Assembly (NCBI GenBank): GCA_014728215.1
Contig: WJLZ01000114.1
Coordinates: 1-54,776 of the forward strand
Length of the DNA: 54,776 bases
Source: Chitinivibrionales bacterium
GTDB lineage: Bacteria; Fibrobacterota; Chitinivibrionia; Chitinivibrionales; WJKA01
Direction of reading: 5' to 3'
A model generated the notes under the pieces. It was given only the letters and a program-made list of their open reading frames with translations. It made no database searches and had not been told where the DNA came from. Every line of letters begins with the position of its first letter. The first letter of the stretch is position 1. Shown here piece after piece: positions 37,095 to 45,551 of the stretch. The position numbers and the translations under genes are program-made.

Positions 37095-37973
37095 TTAGTG
37101 TCCGAGCTCATTTAAAATTGTTGTAATATCTTGATTAATTTTATCAGCCGCCGCGAAATTGTCCCGATGTAACTCTGAAATTTTGCTGGCATATAATTCT
37201 AAAAGCCTGAAATGCTTTGATGCCATTTCATCGGCATTCTCTATCAAATCAATAATAGCATTAACATCATTCTTGTATTTGTCCTGACTGAAAAAGCTCT
37301 TGAACTGCCGTTCCGCCGCTTTAAGTACCGTTTCATCCTTTCGGCAATAGAGCATATTGGGTATGTACTCTTTCAATATCTTTTCCTGCACATTAGTATC
37401 GGGAGCTATCGGTTTATTTCCCGTGCCTCCTCCACCTTTTTCAATCTGGGCAACAAGATTTTCGATTTCATTTCTTACCCGGAATACCTGTTGCTCACGA
37501 TACCGTGCCTGATAAAGTATGGGAAAGGAATTGACGCTCAAATTCGCATTGCCGATATGAGCGAATGTTCCAACAAAGAAAACATCCCCCTCCTGTGCCA
37601 TTATTTCGGATTCCGAATGAAACGGTACGATCTTTGCCGGAGTGGGAATAAAATCTTCAAACTCTTTCATATTCTGAATTTTATCACGCAACTTATCAGG
37701 ATCCAGGGCCGATTCGAGACCATCAAGCCGACCAATAATTTCCTCCAGACCTTCCTCCAGAGAAAGTCCCATTTCCGACTGGAGGAAATCCCTCAGATTG
37801 TTCTGTTCCTGAAAATTTCCCTGGGCAACCAATAAACCATTATGGATTACCGATCCAATGGGATGGTTCGTGGTCATAAGCTCGGATGGATCGATATCGA
37901 TAACAGCATAGACGGTAAGGCGTCCGTCAAGATTCTCCGGATCACCTTTTTTTTGTTCAATATCCAGCAACAT
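37095..37973 (-). CDS. Hypothetical cytoplasmic protein, 292 residues
   Basis: I do not recognise the family. The first half is mixed beta/helix with a region of alternating acidic and hydrophobic residues (RDFLQSEMGLSLEEGLEEIIGRLDGLES). A glycine-rich linker GGGGTGNKP follows near 205, and the C-terminal ~85 residues form long helices with coiled-coil character. No signal peptide. The longer frame reaches into the DUF1189 gene upstream; the ATG at 37973 has GGGAG about 12 bases before it and lies 13 bases after that gene's stop, so the two are likely co-transcribed. Confidence 0.65.
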   Translation of the reverse strand: MLLDIEQKKGDPENLDGRLTVYAVIDIDPSELMTTNHPIGSVIHNGLLVAQGNFQEQNNLRDFLQSEMGLSLEEGLEEIIGRLDGLESALDPDKLRDKIQNMKEFEDFIPTPAKIVPFHSESEIMAQEGDVFFVGTFAHIGNANLSVNSFPILYQARYREQQVFRVRNEIENLVAQIEKGGGGTGNKPIAPDTNVQEKILKEYIPNMLYCRKDETVLKAAERQFKSFFSQDKYKNDVNAIIDLIENADEMASKHFRLLELYASKISELHRDNFAAADKINQDITTILNELGH

Positions 37974-37986
37974 GAATGTGCGCTCC

Positions 37987-38823
37987 CTATTCGGTTGTAT
38001 TATTTTCGATCTTTCCGATATTTGCTCTAACTCCACGCAAAAGAACCATTGATGATATAAAAAGAAAAATATATGGTATCCACTGCCAGCGTACACCTGC
38101 CGCAGCACTTATTACAACACCTGCACTAATCGGGCTGACAGCAAAACAGCTCATTTTAAAAATATCCCTCAGAGAGACAACTCGTCGCATTGAGAAAATA
38201 TACGTTGCGAATGAAAGGAATAAAATACCAAAGAGTAGAGCACCCGCCATTCTGATTATATTTCTTGTAAAATAGAATAAGAAAAAGGATAGTGTCTGTC
38301 CCTGCAGGTAATTTTTTATTTTCCTTTCAATATTTTTACCCTTTAATGATTCTAACATAAAAGTAGAATATGACAACGTCTTTAAGTATACTCCTCCAAA
38401 AGTTAAAAAAACCTGCCGTTTCCCTAAAACGACCCAGGTGGAAGAGTTTTCGTATTTTGATGGTGTTGCTGCGGTATCGACAATTAACAACGAATCGGGT
38501 AACAGAGAATAGGTGCCTTCAACATTAAAATGGATATCAAGAGCCTGAGCAATATACGATTTATTAGGCATATAAGGGGTTTCTCTCTCCGGATGGAGTT
38601 CCCCATTTTCATACCGGATTTTTTTGAAGATCTCGGCGAGATAGACCGGCAGGCCATCAGTGAGACTAAAAGCATGCCACGTGTGGAAAACACCTGAAAT
38701 TAAAGAGCTGATCAGAAGCAGCGAAACAAGATATTTGAAAGGACGAAAAAAGGAAAAAGAAACTATTTCTTTGTAGTAGTCCGGATCGACAATGCTCCGA
38801 TGAAATGACTGGAAAAAATTCAA
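37987..38823 (-). CDS. DUF1189-family membrane protein
   Basis: The 278-residue protein has one helix near the N-terminus (about 30-48), a soluble extracytoplasmic region (50-155) with EIFKKIRYENGELHPERETPY, and three to four C-terminal helices (about 185-270). This matches DUF1189 (PF06691), membrane proteins of unknown function. The first codon is TTG; no ATG lies nearby and the start fits the family's N-terminal FFQSFHRSIVDPDYYKEI. The ribosome-binding site is weak (GAAAAAGAAA). Confidence 0.75.
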   Translation of the reverse strand: MNFFQSFHRSIVDPDYYKEIVSFSFFRPFKYLVSLLLISSLISGVFHTWHAFSLTDGLPVYLAEIFKKIRYENGELHPERETPYMPNKSYIAQALDIHFNVEGTYSLLPDSLLIVDTAATPSKYENSSTWVVLGKRQVFLTFGGVYLKTLSYSTFMLESLKGKNIERKIKNYLQGQTLSFFLFYFTRNIIRMAGALLFGILFLSFATYIFSMRRVVSLRDIFKMSCFAVSPISAGVVISAAAGVRWQWIPYIFLFISSMVLLRGVRANIGKIENNTTE

Positions 38824-38853
38824 ATTTCTTTTTCGGGCTTTATGGTTTAAGGT

Positions 38854-38878
38854 ACTGCAGCATTATTAATGCTGCAGT
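38854..38878. repeat. 25-bp perfect palindrome before the DUF1189 gene
   Basis: ACTGCAGCATTA and TAATGCTGCAGT flank a single T. It lies between the PPi-PFK stop (38902) and the DUF1189 start (38823) on the same strand. There is no T-run after it, so it may be a dimeric operator, an mRNA stem or a Rho-independent-like pause rather than a classic terminator. Confidence 0.6.
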
Positions 38879-38901
38879 GCTGAAAATACATATATTCGGC
38901 T

Positions 38902-40116
38902 TTAATGGAGCAATTTCTTGACAACAGGAGCCGAAATTCTTTCATAATCAGGCAATACTCCGATTAATGAACGGGCATAATTTTTAAATGCCGTTGTAAT
39001 TGTAGAATTTTCGGTATCAATATACTCATCAGCCATCATCTTTGTATTACGGGCAACCGTTTCAAGTGGTGTCAGGAAATATTCTGCCGAATAATCCCCG
39101 GTTCTTCTGATTGCAACGCTGCCGTCGACATTTTCCCATGCCGAGAATTGGACCGCTTTTTCGCCCACTTCACGTGCCTCATGAGCATCGGTACCGGATA
39201 CAACGCCTAAAAAGCTCCGTTGCAGATAGCCAAAAGTATCACAACGGACACGTTTGATTTTCAGTTTATCTTTTATCAGCTGCCCAAGGGCATCGCCCAG
39301 AGCTCCGGTTCCTGAGAGCTGAATATTGCCATGAGCATCCTTTTCATCGCTTTTTGTCAGTTCCGTAATAATCGGTATCCCTTCAGCATTTACCACTCCC
39401 TCGGATATCGCAATGACACAACGCCCGTATTCTTTGTATACCCGGTCGACATCGGCAATAAATTTTTCGAGATCAAAAGGCTTTTCAGGGACATACACAA
39501 GGTGCGGTCCATCATCGGGATACTTCTTTGCAAAAATACTTGTTGCGGTCAGGAATCCTGCATGACGGCCCATCACGACACCAATATAAACACCGGGAAT
39601 ACTCCGATTATCCAGGTTGATTCCGGCAAAGGCCTGGGCAACGAATTTACCTGCAGAGCCGAATCCGGGGCAGTGGTCGGTTACCAGAAGATCATTATCG
39701 ATTGTCTTGGGGATATGAATTACACGCAGTTCATAACCGGCCTGCTTGGCATTCTCATTAACGATCCTGCAGGTATCGGCAGAATCATTCCCGCCACAAT
39801 AGAAGAAATACCGAACATCATGAGCTTTCAGCACTTTAAATATCTTTTCGCAATATTCTTCATCTGGTTTATCTCTGGTAGAAAGCATACCGGATGAAGG
39901 CGTGCTGGCTACCTGCTCAAGGTTGTGCATTGTCGCCTGGGTCAGATCAAGAAATTCTTCATCGATAATACCTCGAACGCCGTGAAGCGCACCGTAGATA
40001 TTTTCGATAAAAGGATATTCACGCGCCTGAAGGACAACGCCGACCAGGCTTTGATTAATCACTGCCGTAGGGCCCCCTCCCTGCGCAACAACAGCTTTTC
40101 CAGTTAATTTTGCCAC
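38902..40116 (-). CDS. pfp: Diphosphate-dependent 6-phosphofructokinase
   Basis: The 404-residue enzyme interconverts fructose 6-phosphate and fructose 1,6-bisphosphate. Two residues mark it as PPi- rather than ATP-dependent: the Asp in CGGNDSADT, where ATP enzymes have Gly, and Lys in PKTIDND, where ATP enzymes have Gly. AQGGGPTAVIN opens the protein and MGRHAGFLTA follows near 175, both standard for the family. It starts at GTG with AAAGGAGC upstream. PPi-PFK is reversible and saves ATP, which agrees with the fermentative picture given by nifJ. Confidence 0.93.
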   Translation of the reverse strand: MAKLTGKAVVAQGGGPTAVINQSLVGVVLQAREYPFIENIYGALHGVRGIIDEEFLDLTQATMHNLEQVASTPSSGMLSTRDKPDEEYCEKIFKVLKAHDVRYFFYCGGNDSADTCRIVNENAKQAGYELRVIHIPKTIDNDLLVTDHCPGFGSAGKFVAQAFAGINLDNRSIPGVYIGVVMGRHAGFLTATSIFAKKYPDDGPHLVYVPEKPFDLEKFIADVDRVYKEYGRCVIAISEGVVNAEGIPIITELTKSDEKDAHGNIQLSGTGALGDALGQLIKDKLKIKRVRCDTFGYLQRSFLGVVSGTDAHEAREVGEKAVQFSAWENVDGSVAIRRTGDYSAEYFLTPLETVARNTKMMADEYIDTENSTITTAFKNYARSLIGVLPDYERISAPVVKKLLH

Positions 40117-40224
40117 GTTACAAGCTCCTTTAGATTAGATAAGTATGAATGTGAATGCTATAAAATAATTACTTTTCAGTAGTGATCAGAATGTCATAGC
40201 CGGGCATTGAAAATAGAATAAGAA

Positions 40225-40241
40225 CCTTCGCAGGCGAAAGG
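40225..40241 (-). terminator. Weak terminator-like hairpin after the sigma-54 activator gene
   Basis: On the minus strand CCTTTCGC and GCGAAGG form an imperfect stem followed by a T-rich stretch (ttcttattctattttc). It lies about 13 bases after the stop of the 40254-41987 gene. Confidence 0.35.
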
Positions 40242-40253
40242 GTGAGGAGCGGA

Positions 40254-41987
40254 TTATTCGTTAACCAGCGCCAAATACCGAAAAAATGAACTCCTGCTCA
40301 TTCCAAGCATCTTTGCCGCTTTCTCTCTGTTCCCGCCGCAGGCTGCCAAAGCCTTTTTGATGAGTTTTTTCTGAAACTCCCTCGTCGCCTGGTCGAATCC
40401 TTCAACAACCGTATTCTCATCATCAAGTTCAACCCTTACAAAACCTCCTGTTTCGCTTAAAACCGCCTTATGGACTACACTTGCCAGTTCACGAACATTT
40501 CCCGGCCAATCATAGAAAAGCATAGCCTTCAGGGACTCGGGATTAAAATCAATGATATCTTTATGAGGATATCGAGTCTTATATAAATCCAGAAAATAGT
40601 ATGCAAGAAGTTTGATGTCTTCCCCACGCTCCCTGAGAGGGGGTAGTTTCACAGCAAACTGATTTATGCGATAATAGAGGTCTTCCCTGAACAACCCTTC
40701 TGCAACCATCTGTTTTAAATCCCGGTTTGTCGCACATATAATACGAACATCAACCGATTCTTCCGTGGATGCACCGACAGGGCGGATTTTTCCTGTTTCA
40801 AGGGTACGGAGCAGCTTCGCCTGCAGTCCAACATTCATTTCGCCGATCTCGTTCATGAACAGGGTACCCCCGTGGGCTGCGGAGAAAAGCCCTTTATGAT
40901 CTTTTACCGCGCCGGTAAATGCTCCTTTTTTATGTCCGAACAACTCGGATTCAAGAAGGTCGCCGGTGAGGGAGCTGCAATTAACCACCACAAAAGGTTT
41001 ACTTTTTCTTTTACTCCGATGGTGGATTGCCTGGGCGATAAGATCTTTTCCGGTGCCGGTCTCACCTTCAAGAAGAATGATAATATCCGACTGGGCTGCA
41101 GAGAAGGCCGTTTCGAGAAGCCGGGACATGGCAGGCGAAGTTGATATAATCTTTTCATTATCGTGTATTTCAGCAAGCCGCTTGATTGTTGTGTTTTGCT
41201 GTGAAATATATTCGACATGGTTAATGAGCATCCCTGCCATCCGGGCATAGACCTGCAGGATGTTCAATTCGTGCTCGGAAAATGATATGGCCGCTTTTTT
41301 CGACCCGAGATAAATCACGCCGATCGTCTTAGCCGCTATCCGGATCGGACAGCAGAGCACCGACGCCAGCTTAAGATCAACAATACTTTGTGCATGAGCA
41401 AAACGGGGATCATCGAGCGCATTACCGATAAAAACACCTCGGCCATAAGCAAGAACATCCTGAACAATCGTATCACTGAATCGCTCTTCGGCATTATCAT
41501 CCGAAGATGAAATAAAAATACGGGGAGAACGATTTTCATCAACCGTAAATATAAAAGCTTCTTCTCCCCCGATAATTTCAAAGAGAGAATTGATAATCTT
41601 TCTTAATAAGGTTTTTAAATCCCGTTCTTTTCCTATGGCTTCACAAAAGCGGGAAATGCTGTGCATGGTCTGCTCCAGTGATGATTTATCGGACCTGTTG
41701 TTTTCTTCCGTTTCATCAAAGATAAAGATTTCCGAACCGATCTCAATTCTATCTCCCGGAGCAAGAGCAACACTTTTGATCTTTTTCCCATTAACTTTTG
41801 CTGTCCCGGGCTTGATCCCTTCGAGCGAAAACCCCTCCTTTTCCCGCTCAATCCTCGCAGCAATATCCGGTATCCCTTTCTCTTCAAGAACAACATCATT
41901 ATCGGAATGTCTCCCAAGAAGTATCGGAGATTTCCGGAGCTCAATTGTGCGGGATCCTTTTCCTGAAAACCGTTTTAATATTTCCAT
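40254..41987 (-). CDS. FHA-GAF sigma-54-dependent transcriptional activator (module copy A)
   Basis: This 577-residue enhancer-binding protein has four parts. An FHA domain (about 1-92; SPILLGRHSDNDVVL, VNGKKI) binds phosphothreonine peptides. A GAF domain (about 115-270) follows. The AAA+ domain (about 285-510) has Walker A GETGTGKD near 310, the sigma-54-contacting GAFTGA near 355 and LLRTLETGKIRPVG. The Fis-type HTH is at the C-terminus (about 530-577; REKAAKMLGMSRSSFFRYL). It has no receiver domain, so control is probably through FHA and GAF. Its start overlaps the lipoprotein stop by one base (TAATG). A Ser/Thr kinase gene lies 1.9 kb upstream in the same cluster and could supply the phosphothreonine signal. 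Confidence 0.95.
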   Translation of the reverse strand: MEILKRFSGKGSRTIELRKSPILLGRHSDNDVVLEEKGIPDIAARIEREKEGFSLEGIKPGTAKVNGKKIKSVALAPGDRIEIGSEIFIFDETEENNRSDKSSLEQTMHSISRFCEAIGKERDLKTLLRKIINSLFEIIGGEEAFIFTVDENRSPRIFISSSDDNAEERFSDTIVQDVLAYGRGVFIGNALDDPRFAHAQSIVDLKLASVLCCPIRIAAKTIGVIYLGSKKAAISFSEHELNILQVYARMAGMLINHVEYISQQNTTIKRLAEIHDNEKIISTSPAMSRLLETAFSAAQSDIIILLEGETGTGKDLIAQAIHHRSKRKSKPFVVVNCSSLTGDLLESELFGHKKGAFTGAVKDHKGLFSAAHGGTLFMNEIGEMNVGLQAKLLRTLETGKIRPVGASTEESVDVRIICATNRDLKQMVAEGLFREDLYYRINQFAVKLPPLRERGEDIKLLAYYFLDLYKTRYPHKDIIDFNPESLKAMLFYDWPGNVRELASVVHKAVLSETGGFVRVELDDENTVVEGFDQATREFQKKLIKKALAACGGNREKAAKMLGMSRSSFFRYLALVNE

Positions 41988-43000
41988 TAGTAACAGAACT
42001 CTCCTTCATAAACGGTGAAATCAAACAATGTACCGAAACGCTCATTTGAATAATCGCTTACCGACATAAAAATATGTATAAAAACAGTGTCCTGTACATC
42101 ATAAATTAATTCCGGCTGCGGAAACTGCGTCAACGTATCCATCTCTCCTTCAATCGACTCATGAATAATATGCAGCTCCCACCCGGAGCGGATAAACCAT
42201 ACAGGCCCATAATAAAATTTCCTGCCGACTTCTCCAATGTAAGAGTTGACATTGTTATCAAAATATTCGATCGATAAACTGCTGAAATCACCAACAATAT
42301 TTAATCCCGCTTCCTGCCCGTCCGGATCGTTGAATGTCCTGCTGGTCGTAGTTCGGAATCCAAGCCTGAACCCTGTCAACATATCATTGCGGATCCAGTA
42401 ATTGATACTCCATTTAAAGTCACCGGTCAAGCCAAATTTGCTGGTAAGTGCGATTGTCGAGGTGTCGGTCAGATTCGTATCCGGAAAAAAGAACTGTACC
42501 TTGGAAATGGGACTATAAAATCGCATATACCCGATCGAATCGGAATCGATCGATTCTCCCCACCAGGTCAACGGATAGGCGTCAAAAGGGTCCTTGAATT
42601 GTTTGACTACAGAATAGGGAAATCGCATTCCGGCATGTTGTTCATCAATAATTCTGCATTCACCCTCAAAAACATAACCGAGCAGGTTGGTATCGAGATA
42701 GAATACAAGCCGTTTTTCATCAAGACAACTGTTCAGTAACGTGTATTTTCCAGGCCATGTTGTCGAGTCCACAATAAGTATGCTGTCATTATAATCGGCA
42801 ATTGAAAGGGTGCACAGCGTACTTTCAGGATGAAAGAGAACCATAAGAGAATCGCCTTTCGACGAAATCTCCGTTATAACGGGGATGTTGTTACTTAATG
42901 GATAATCCAGGTCGTGCAGACATCCGGTAATACTGCAAAAGAGCACAAGTGCTTTCAGAAGCCATTCTATACAAATAGATCTTTTGAACGGCTTATTCAT
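41987..43000 (-). CDS. Beta-rich lipoprotein (module copy A)
   Basis: This 337-residue protein has a signal peptide ending at lipobox SITGC (Cys about 26). Next come HDLDYPLSNNIP and a short Ig-like region with HPESTLCTLSIADYNDS. A larger beta-rich domain follows, including RFPYSVVKQFKDPFDAYPLTWW. It resembles the 52507-53538 protein over its whole length, in the order LPL/NNIP, PES/PDS-CTL, PYSV-F-YPL and a closing beta-sandwich that recalls concanavalin-like lectin folds. It could be the ligand-binding sensor of the module. It overlaps the TPR gene upstream (ATGAATAA) and the activator downstream, so the three are translationally coupled. Confidence 0.72.
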   Translation of the reverse strand: MNKPFKRSICIEWLLKALVLFCSITGCLHDLDYPLSNNIPVITEISSKGDSLMVLFHPESTLCTLSIADYNDSILIVDSTTWPGKYTLLNSCLDEKRLVFYLDTNLLGYVFEGECRIIDEQHAGMRFPYSVVKQFKDPFDAYPLTWWGESIDSDSIGYMRFYSPISKVQFFFPDTNLTDTSTIALTSKFGLTGDFKWSINYWIRNDMLTGFRLGFRTTTSRTFNDPDGQEAGLNIVGDFSSLSIEYFDNNVNSYIGEVGRKFYYGPVWFIRSGWELHIIHESIEGEMDTLTQFPQPELIYDVQDTVFIHIFMSVSDYSNERFGTLFDFTVYEGEFCY

Positions 43001-43793
43001 CCGGTTCGATCTCCAGTTGAGTTTTTGAATCGCTGTCCAACTGCTTTTTTCTTTGCAGGGCATTTCGGGTAAAAACGGCCCCTGAGAGTGCAGAAAGTAC
43101 GGCAGCCGATGCAGCGCTGATAGTAAGAATATCCGCCCGTAAAACAATACGCCGGTATTTTCGTCTATCATCCAGATAACCATTGTCACTGGCATATTTG
43201 TAATGTTTATAATTTTCTTCTGCAATACCATACTGATACACCGCCACGCCACCCATGATACCAGCAAGAACATAGAGAGAAACAGCCGTAATCGAATGTA
43301 TCTGTTTTTTTCTCATAATCCAGCTTCGCTGTATCCTGGTCACTGTCGTTATGCTTTTTTTGAGTTCCCTTTCCCGGGTGACGATTAGCGAATCTTTTCT
43401 TTTTGCTTCTTTTTGCTGCTTTTTAAGCTCCTGCAGGTCCTCCAGAACGCCGTCAAAGAGGTCCAGCATGGGTTGAGAAACGAAATCCTTTTCGAGCTTT
43501 GCAGAGGGATCATACATCAGGGCCCTTTCAAACTGTTCCCGGGCGTCTCCGATTTCTCCCCTGTCGAAATAGGCAACGCCAAGATATGTATGATATGCTG
43601 CTATAAGCGATGAATCTGATGAATCCGGAGGTGTAGCGAGATAGGGATCAAGTTTTTCAATCAGATTATTGTACTCACCCCATTCGAAATGCTGCCTTAT
43701 TTCTGCAGTAAACGAATGCTGCTGTGACTGAGCCTGAGCAAAAAAAGTGAGCAGAATGATATGCGCAAGAAGGAATATCGCAAACTTATTCAT
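42993..43793 (-). CDS. TPR membrane protein with HFEWGEY motif (module copy A)
   Basis: This 266-residue protein has a signal peptide (about 1-23). The distinctive segment IRQHFEWGEYNNLIEKLDPYL follows near 30, then a TPR pair (about 60-100, YLGVAYFDRGEIGDAREQFERALMYDP) and a coiled coil (about 125-155). Two transmembrane helices lie near 168-188 and 222-240, with a short acidic cytoplasmic tail. The paralog at 53510-54313 has the same order. Its function is unknown; the position in front of a lipoprotein and a sigma-54 activator suggests transmembrane signalling. The ATG at 43793 begins the signal peptide; the longer frame from 43832 does not improve it. Confidence 0.75.
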   Translation of the reverse strand: MNKFAIFLLAHIILLTFFAQAQSQQHSFTAEIRQHFEWGEYNNLIEKLDPYLATPPDSSDSSLIAAYHTYLGVAYFDRGEIGDAREQFERALMYDPSAKLEKDFVSQPMLDLFDGVLEDLQELKKQQKEAKRKDSLIVTRERELKKSITTVTRIQRSWIMRKKQIHSITAVSLYVLAGIMGGVAVYQYGIAEENYKHYKYASDNGYLDDRRKYRRIVLRADILTISAASAAVLSALSGAVFTRNALQRKKQLDSDSKTQLEIEPDE

Positions 43794-43905
43794 AGATACC
43801 TGCAGATGATAAACCGGTTTTTTCCGGCCCATTTGATTGCAGCAGCCGGATAAACGTGCAAGGACATGAGAATAATATATTACTCAAAATAGTTTGCTTC
43901 AACTA

Positions 43906-45456
43906 TTATTCATGATTCTTTGCGGGAATTTTACTCAGAGGAATTTTCTCAATGAGGGTATCTTCAGGCATAATAGTAATAACCGTATCGATATTTTTGT
44001 AGCGTTTCTTTGTGATTTTTAGTCGATGGCTCCCCGGAGACAGCGATAAGACACCGACCGGGCTTGTACCCCTGTAAATGTCATTTACATAGATTTCGGC
44101 TATGGGAGGGCGGGTATAAATTGAAAAATACCCGTCAATTTTCTCCATTTTTGGAGGTGCCGTTTCTCTGGAGGCAGGACGTGCTGCCGTCTTTATTTTT
44201 TGTTCGGGAGGCTGCCGCCGATTCTCATGGGAGGATTCGGCAGGCCTTGCAGTATCCTTTTCCTCTCTGAGATCATCCATCACCGTTTCGTGTTCGACTT
44301 TCAGCTTCTGTTTCTGGGTATTTTCTATGATTAGATCGGCTTTTTGTATCAAGGGCCACAAAAGAAATCCCATCCCCGCGGTCATACAACCGATTAGCAG
44401 ATAAACAGCAACTCGTCGAAAAGCAATTCCCTTTCCTATGCGCGAGACCATTTTGCGATCCTCGGGAGGCAAATCGCCAAAAACTTTTGATTGAGAAAAG
44501 CTTCTCAATGAAGTAACATAATTGCGTTGTTTAAATTCCAGCCGTGCCTTCTGAGAATACATTTCATGCAATTCTCTGTTTTCCGAGCGGGAATATTCCC
44601 CAGGATCGATCAGAAATCGTGCAATCCGCTGTCTGCCGATATGAAATTTGTTGGAAAGACAAAACTTTTCGATCAGTTCAAAGCATTCTTGTGAAGAAGG
44701 ACGAATTTCGCTGTCTTTAATCATACATTTTTCAATGAGTTCCGGTATATGGGCAATAAGCTTCGGATTATGGTGGACAACCGGCTGAGGTTCATCATGA
44801 ATTATCGAATAGATAATCGAATGAGGTGTTTCACCATCAAAGGGAAGATAAGAGGTTGCACACTGGTAAAGAACAGCACCTGCAGAAAAGACATCACTTT
44901 TTACCGACATTCTTTTTGACTGAGCCTGTTCGGGTGAAATATAATTTGGCGAACCGAGAAATGTTCCGGTCATAGTCATCGAGTCCTGATTTACCAGATG
45001 AGCTATGCCGAAATCCATGATCCGGACCGAGCCATGTCTGTCGATCATTATATTTGAAGGTTTAATATCACGATGGCATATCCCCTTTTCATGCGCAGCG
45101 TTCAATGCGGAAAAGATCTGGGCAAACAATGAGAGAATAACCAGGTTAGGCAAAATGGTATGTGTTTCGAGCAACTGAAGAAGAGTAGAACCGTCGATGA
45201 ATTCCATTACCAGATAACGCCGGCCATTCTCCTCGCCAAAATCAAATATTTTGATAATATTATCATGAGAAAGTGTCGCAATGGCATGGGCCTCATTTTC
45301 AAAGCGCCTGAGTGTTTCCGGTTTATCGAGCAGGTGGGGATGAACCATCTTAAGAGCAACATCACGATGCAAAACCGTATCGGTCGCCAGATACACGGTA
45401 GCCATCCCGCCCGAGTCGATTTTGCGCTTAATTTTATATCGTAAAAATTGCTCCAT
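43906..45456 (-). CDS. Ser/Thr protein kinase with PEGA domain
   Basis: This 516-residue Hanks-type kinase is probably anchored in the inner membrane. The kinase domain (about 7-275) has glycine loop IDSGGMATVY, Lys36 in VALKM, the catalytic HRDIKPSN (Asp130), DFG at 148-150 and GSPNYISPEQ in the activation segment. The first glycine of the loop is Asp. A juxtamembrane region, a transmembrane helix (about 345-367), a Lys/Glu/Pro-rich linker and a PEGA domain (about 440-505, PPIAEIYVNDIYRGTSPVG) follow; PEGA is usually extracytoplasmic. An FHA protein is encoded in the same cluster, the usual partner of such kinases. The TTG at 45474 would add six residues; ATG 45456 is used. Confidence 0.93.
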   Translation of the reverse strand: MEQFLRYKIKRKIDSGGMATVYLATDTVLHRDVALKMVHPHLLDKPETLRRFENEAHAIATLSHDNIIKIFDFGEENGRRYLVMEFIDGSTLLQLLETHTILPNLVILSLFAQIFSALNAAHEKGICHRDIKPSNIMIDRHGSVRIMDFGIAHLVNQDSMTMTGTFLGSPNYISPEQAQSKRMSVKSDVFSAGAVLYQCATSYLPFDGETPHSIIYSIIHDEPQPVVHHNPKLIAHIPELIEKCMIKDSEIRPSSQECFELIEKFCLSNKFHIGRQRIARFLIDPGEYSRSENRELHEMYSQKARLEFKQRNYVTSLRSFSQSKVFGDLPPEDRKMVSRIGKGIAFRRVAVYLLIGCMTAGMGFLLWPLIQKADLIIENTQKQKLKVEHETVMDDLREEKDTARPAESSHENRRQPPEQKIKTAARPASRETAPPKMEKIDGYFSIYTRPPIAEIYVNDIYRGTSPVGVLSLSPGSHRLKITKKRYKNIDTVITIMPEDTLIEKIPLSKIPAKNHE

Positions 45457-45472
45457 AGAAATAAAATAACTC

Positions 45473-45503
45473 AAAAAGAAAAAGGGACGAAAGCATTCGT
45501 CCC
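45473..45503 (-). terminator. Rho-independent terminator after the LamG-dockerin gene
   Basis: On the minus strand GGGACGAA (45503-45496) pairs with TTCGTCCC (45491-45484) around a four-base loop, followed by TTTTTCTTTTT. It lies about 48 bases after the stop at 45552 and separates that gene from the kinase operon. Confidence 0.93.
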
Positions 45504-45551
45504 AATTTCTCTTTGCTGCAAATGGCCAGAAAGAAGGATAAGATCTATCTG

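Noticed and set aside
43830..43860. Possible third, degenerate copy of the LamG upstream element (TTGCACGTTTATC) before the copy A TPR gene
   Set aside because: It needs a one-base gap to align, only one half-site pair is hinted at, and no GG-N10-GC promoter follows.
45510..45540. Sigma-54-like TGGCC...GCA sequence upstream of the kinase gene
   Set aside because: GG and GC are 9 bases apart, not 10, and the -24 box is a poor match.
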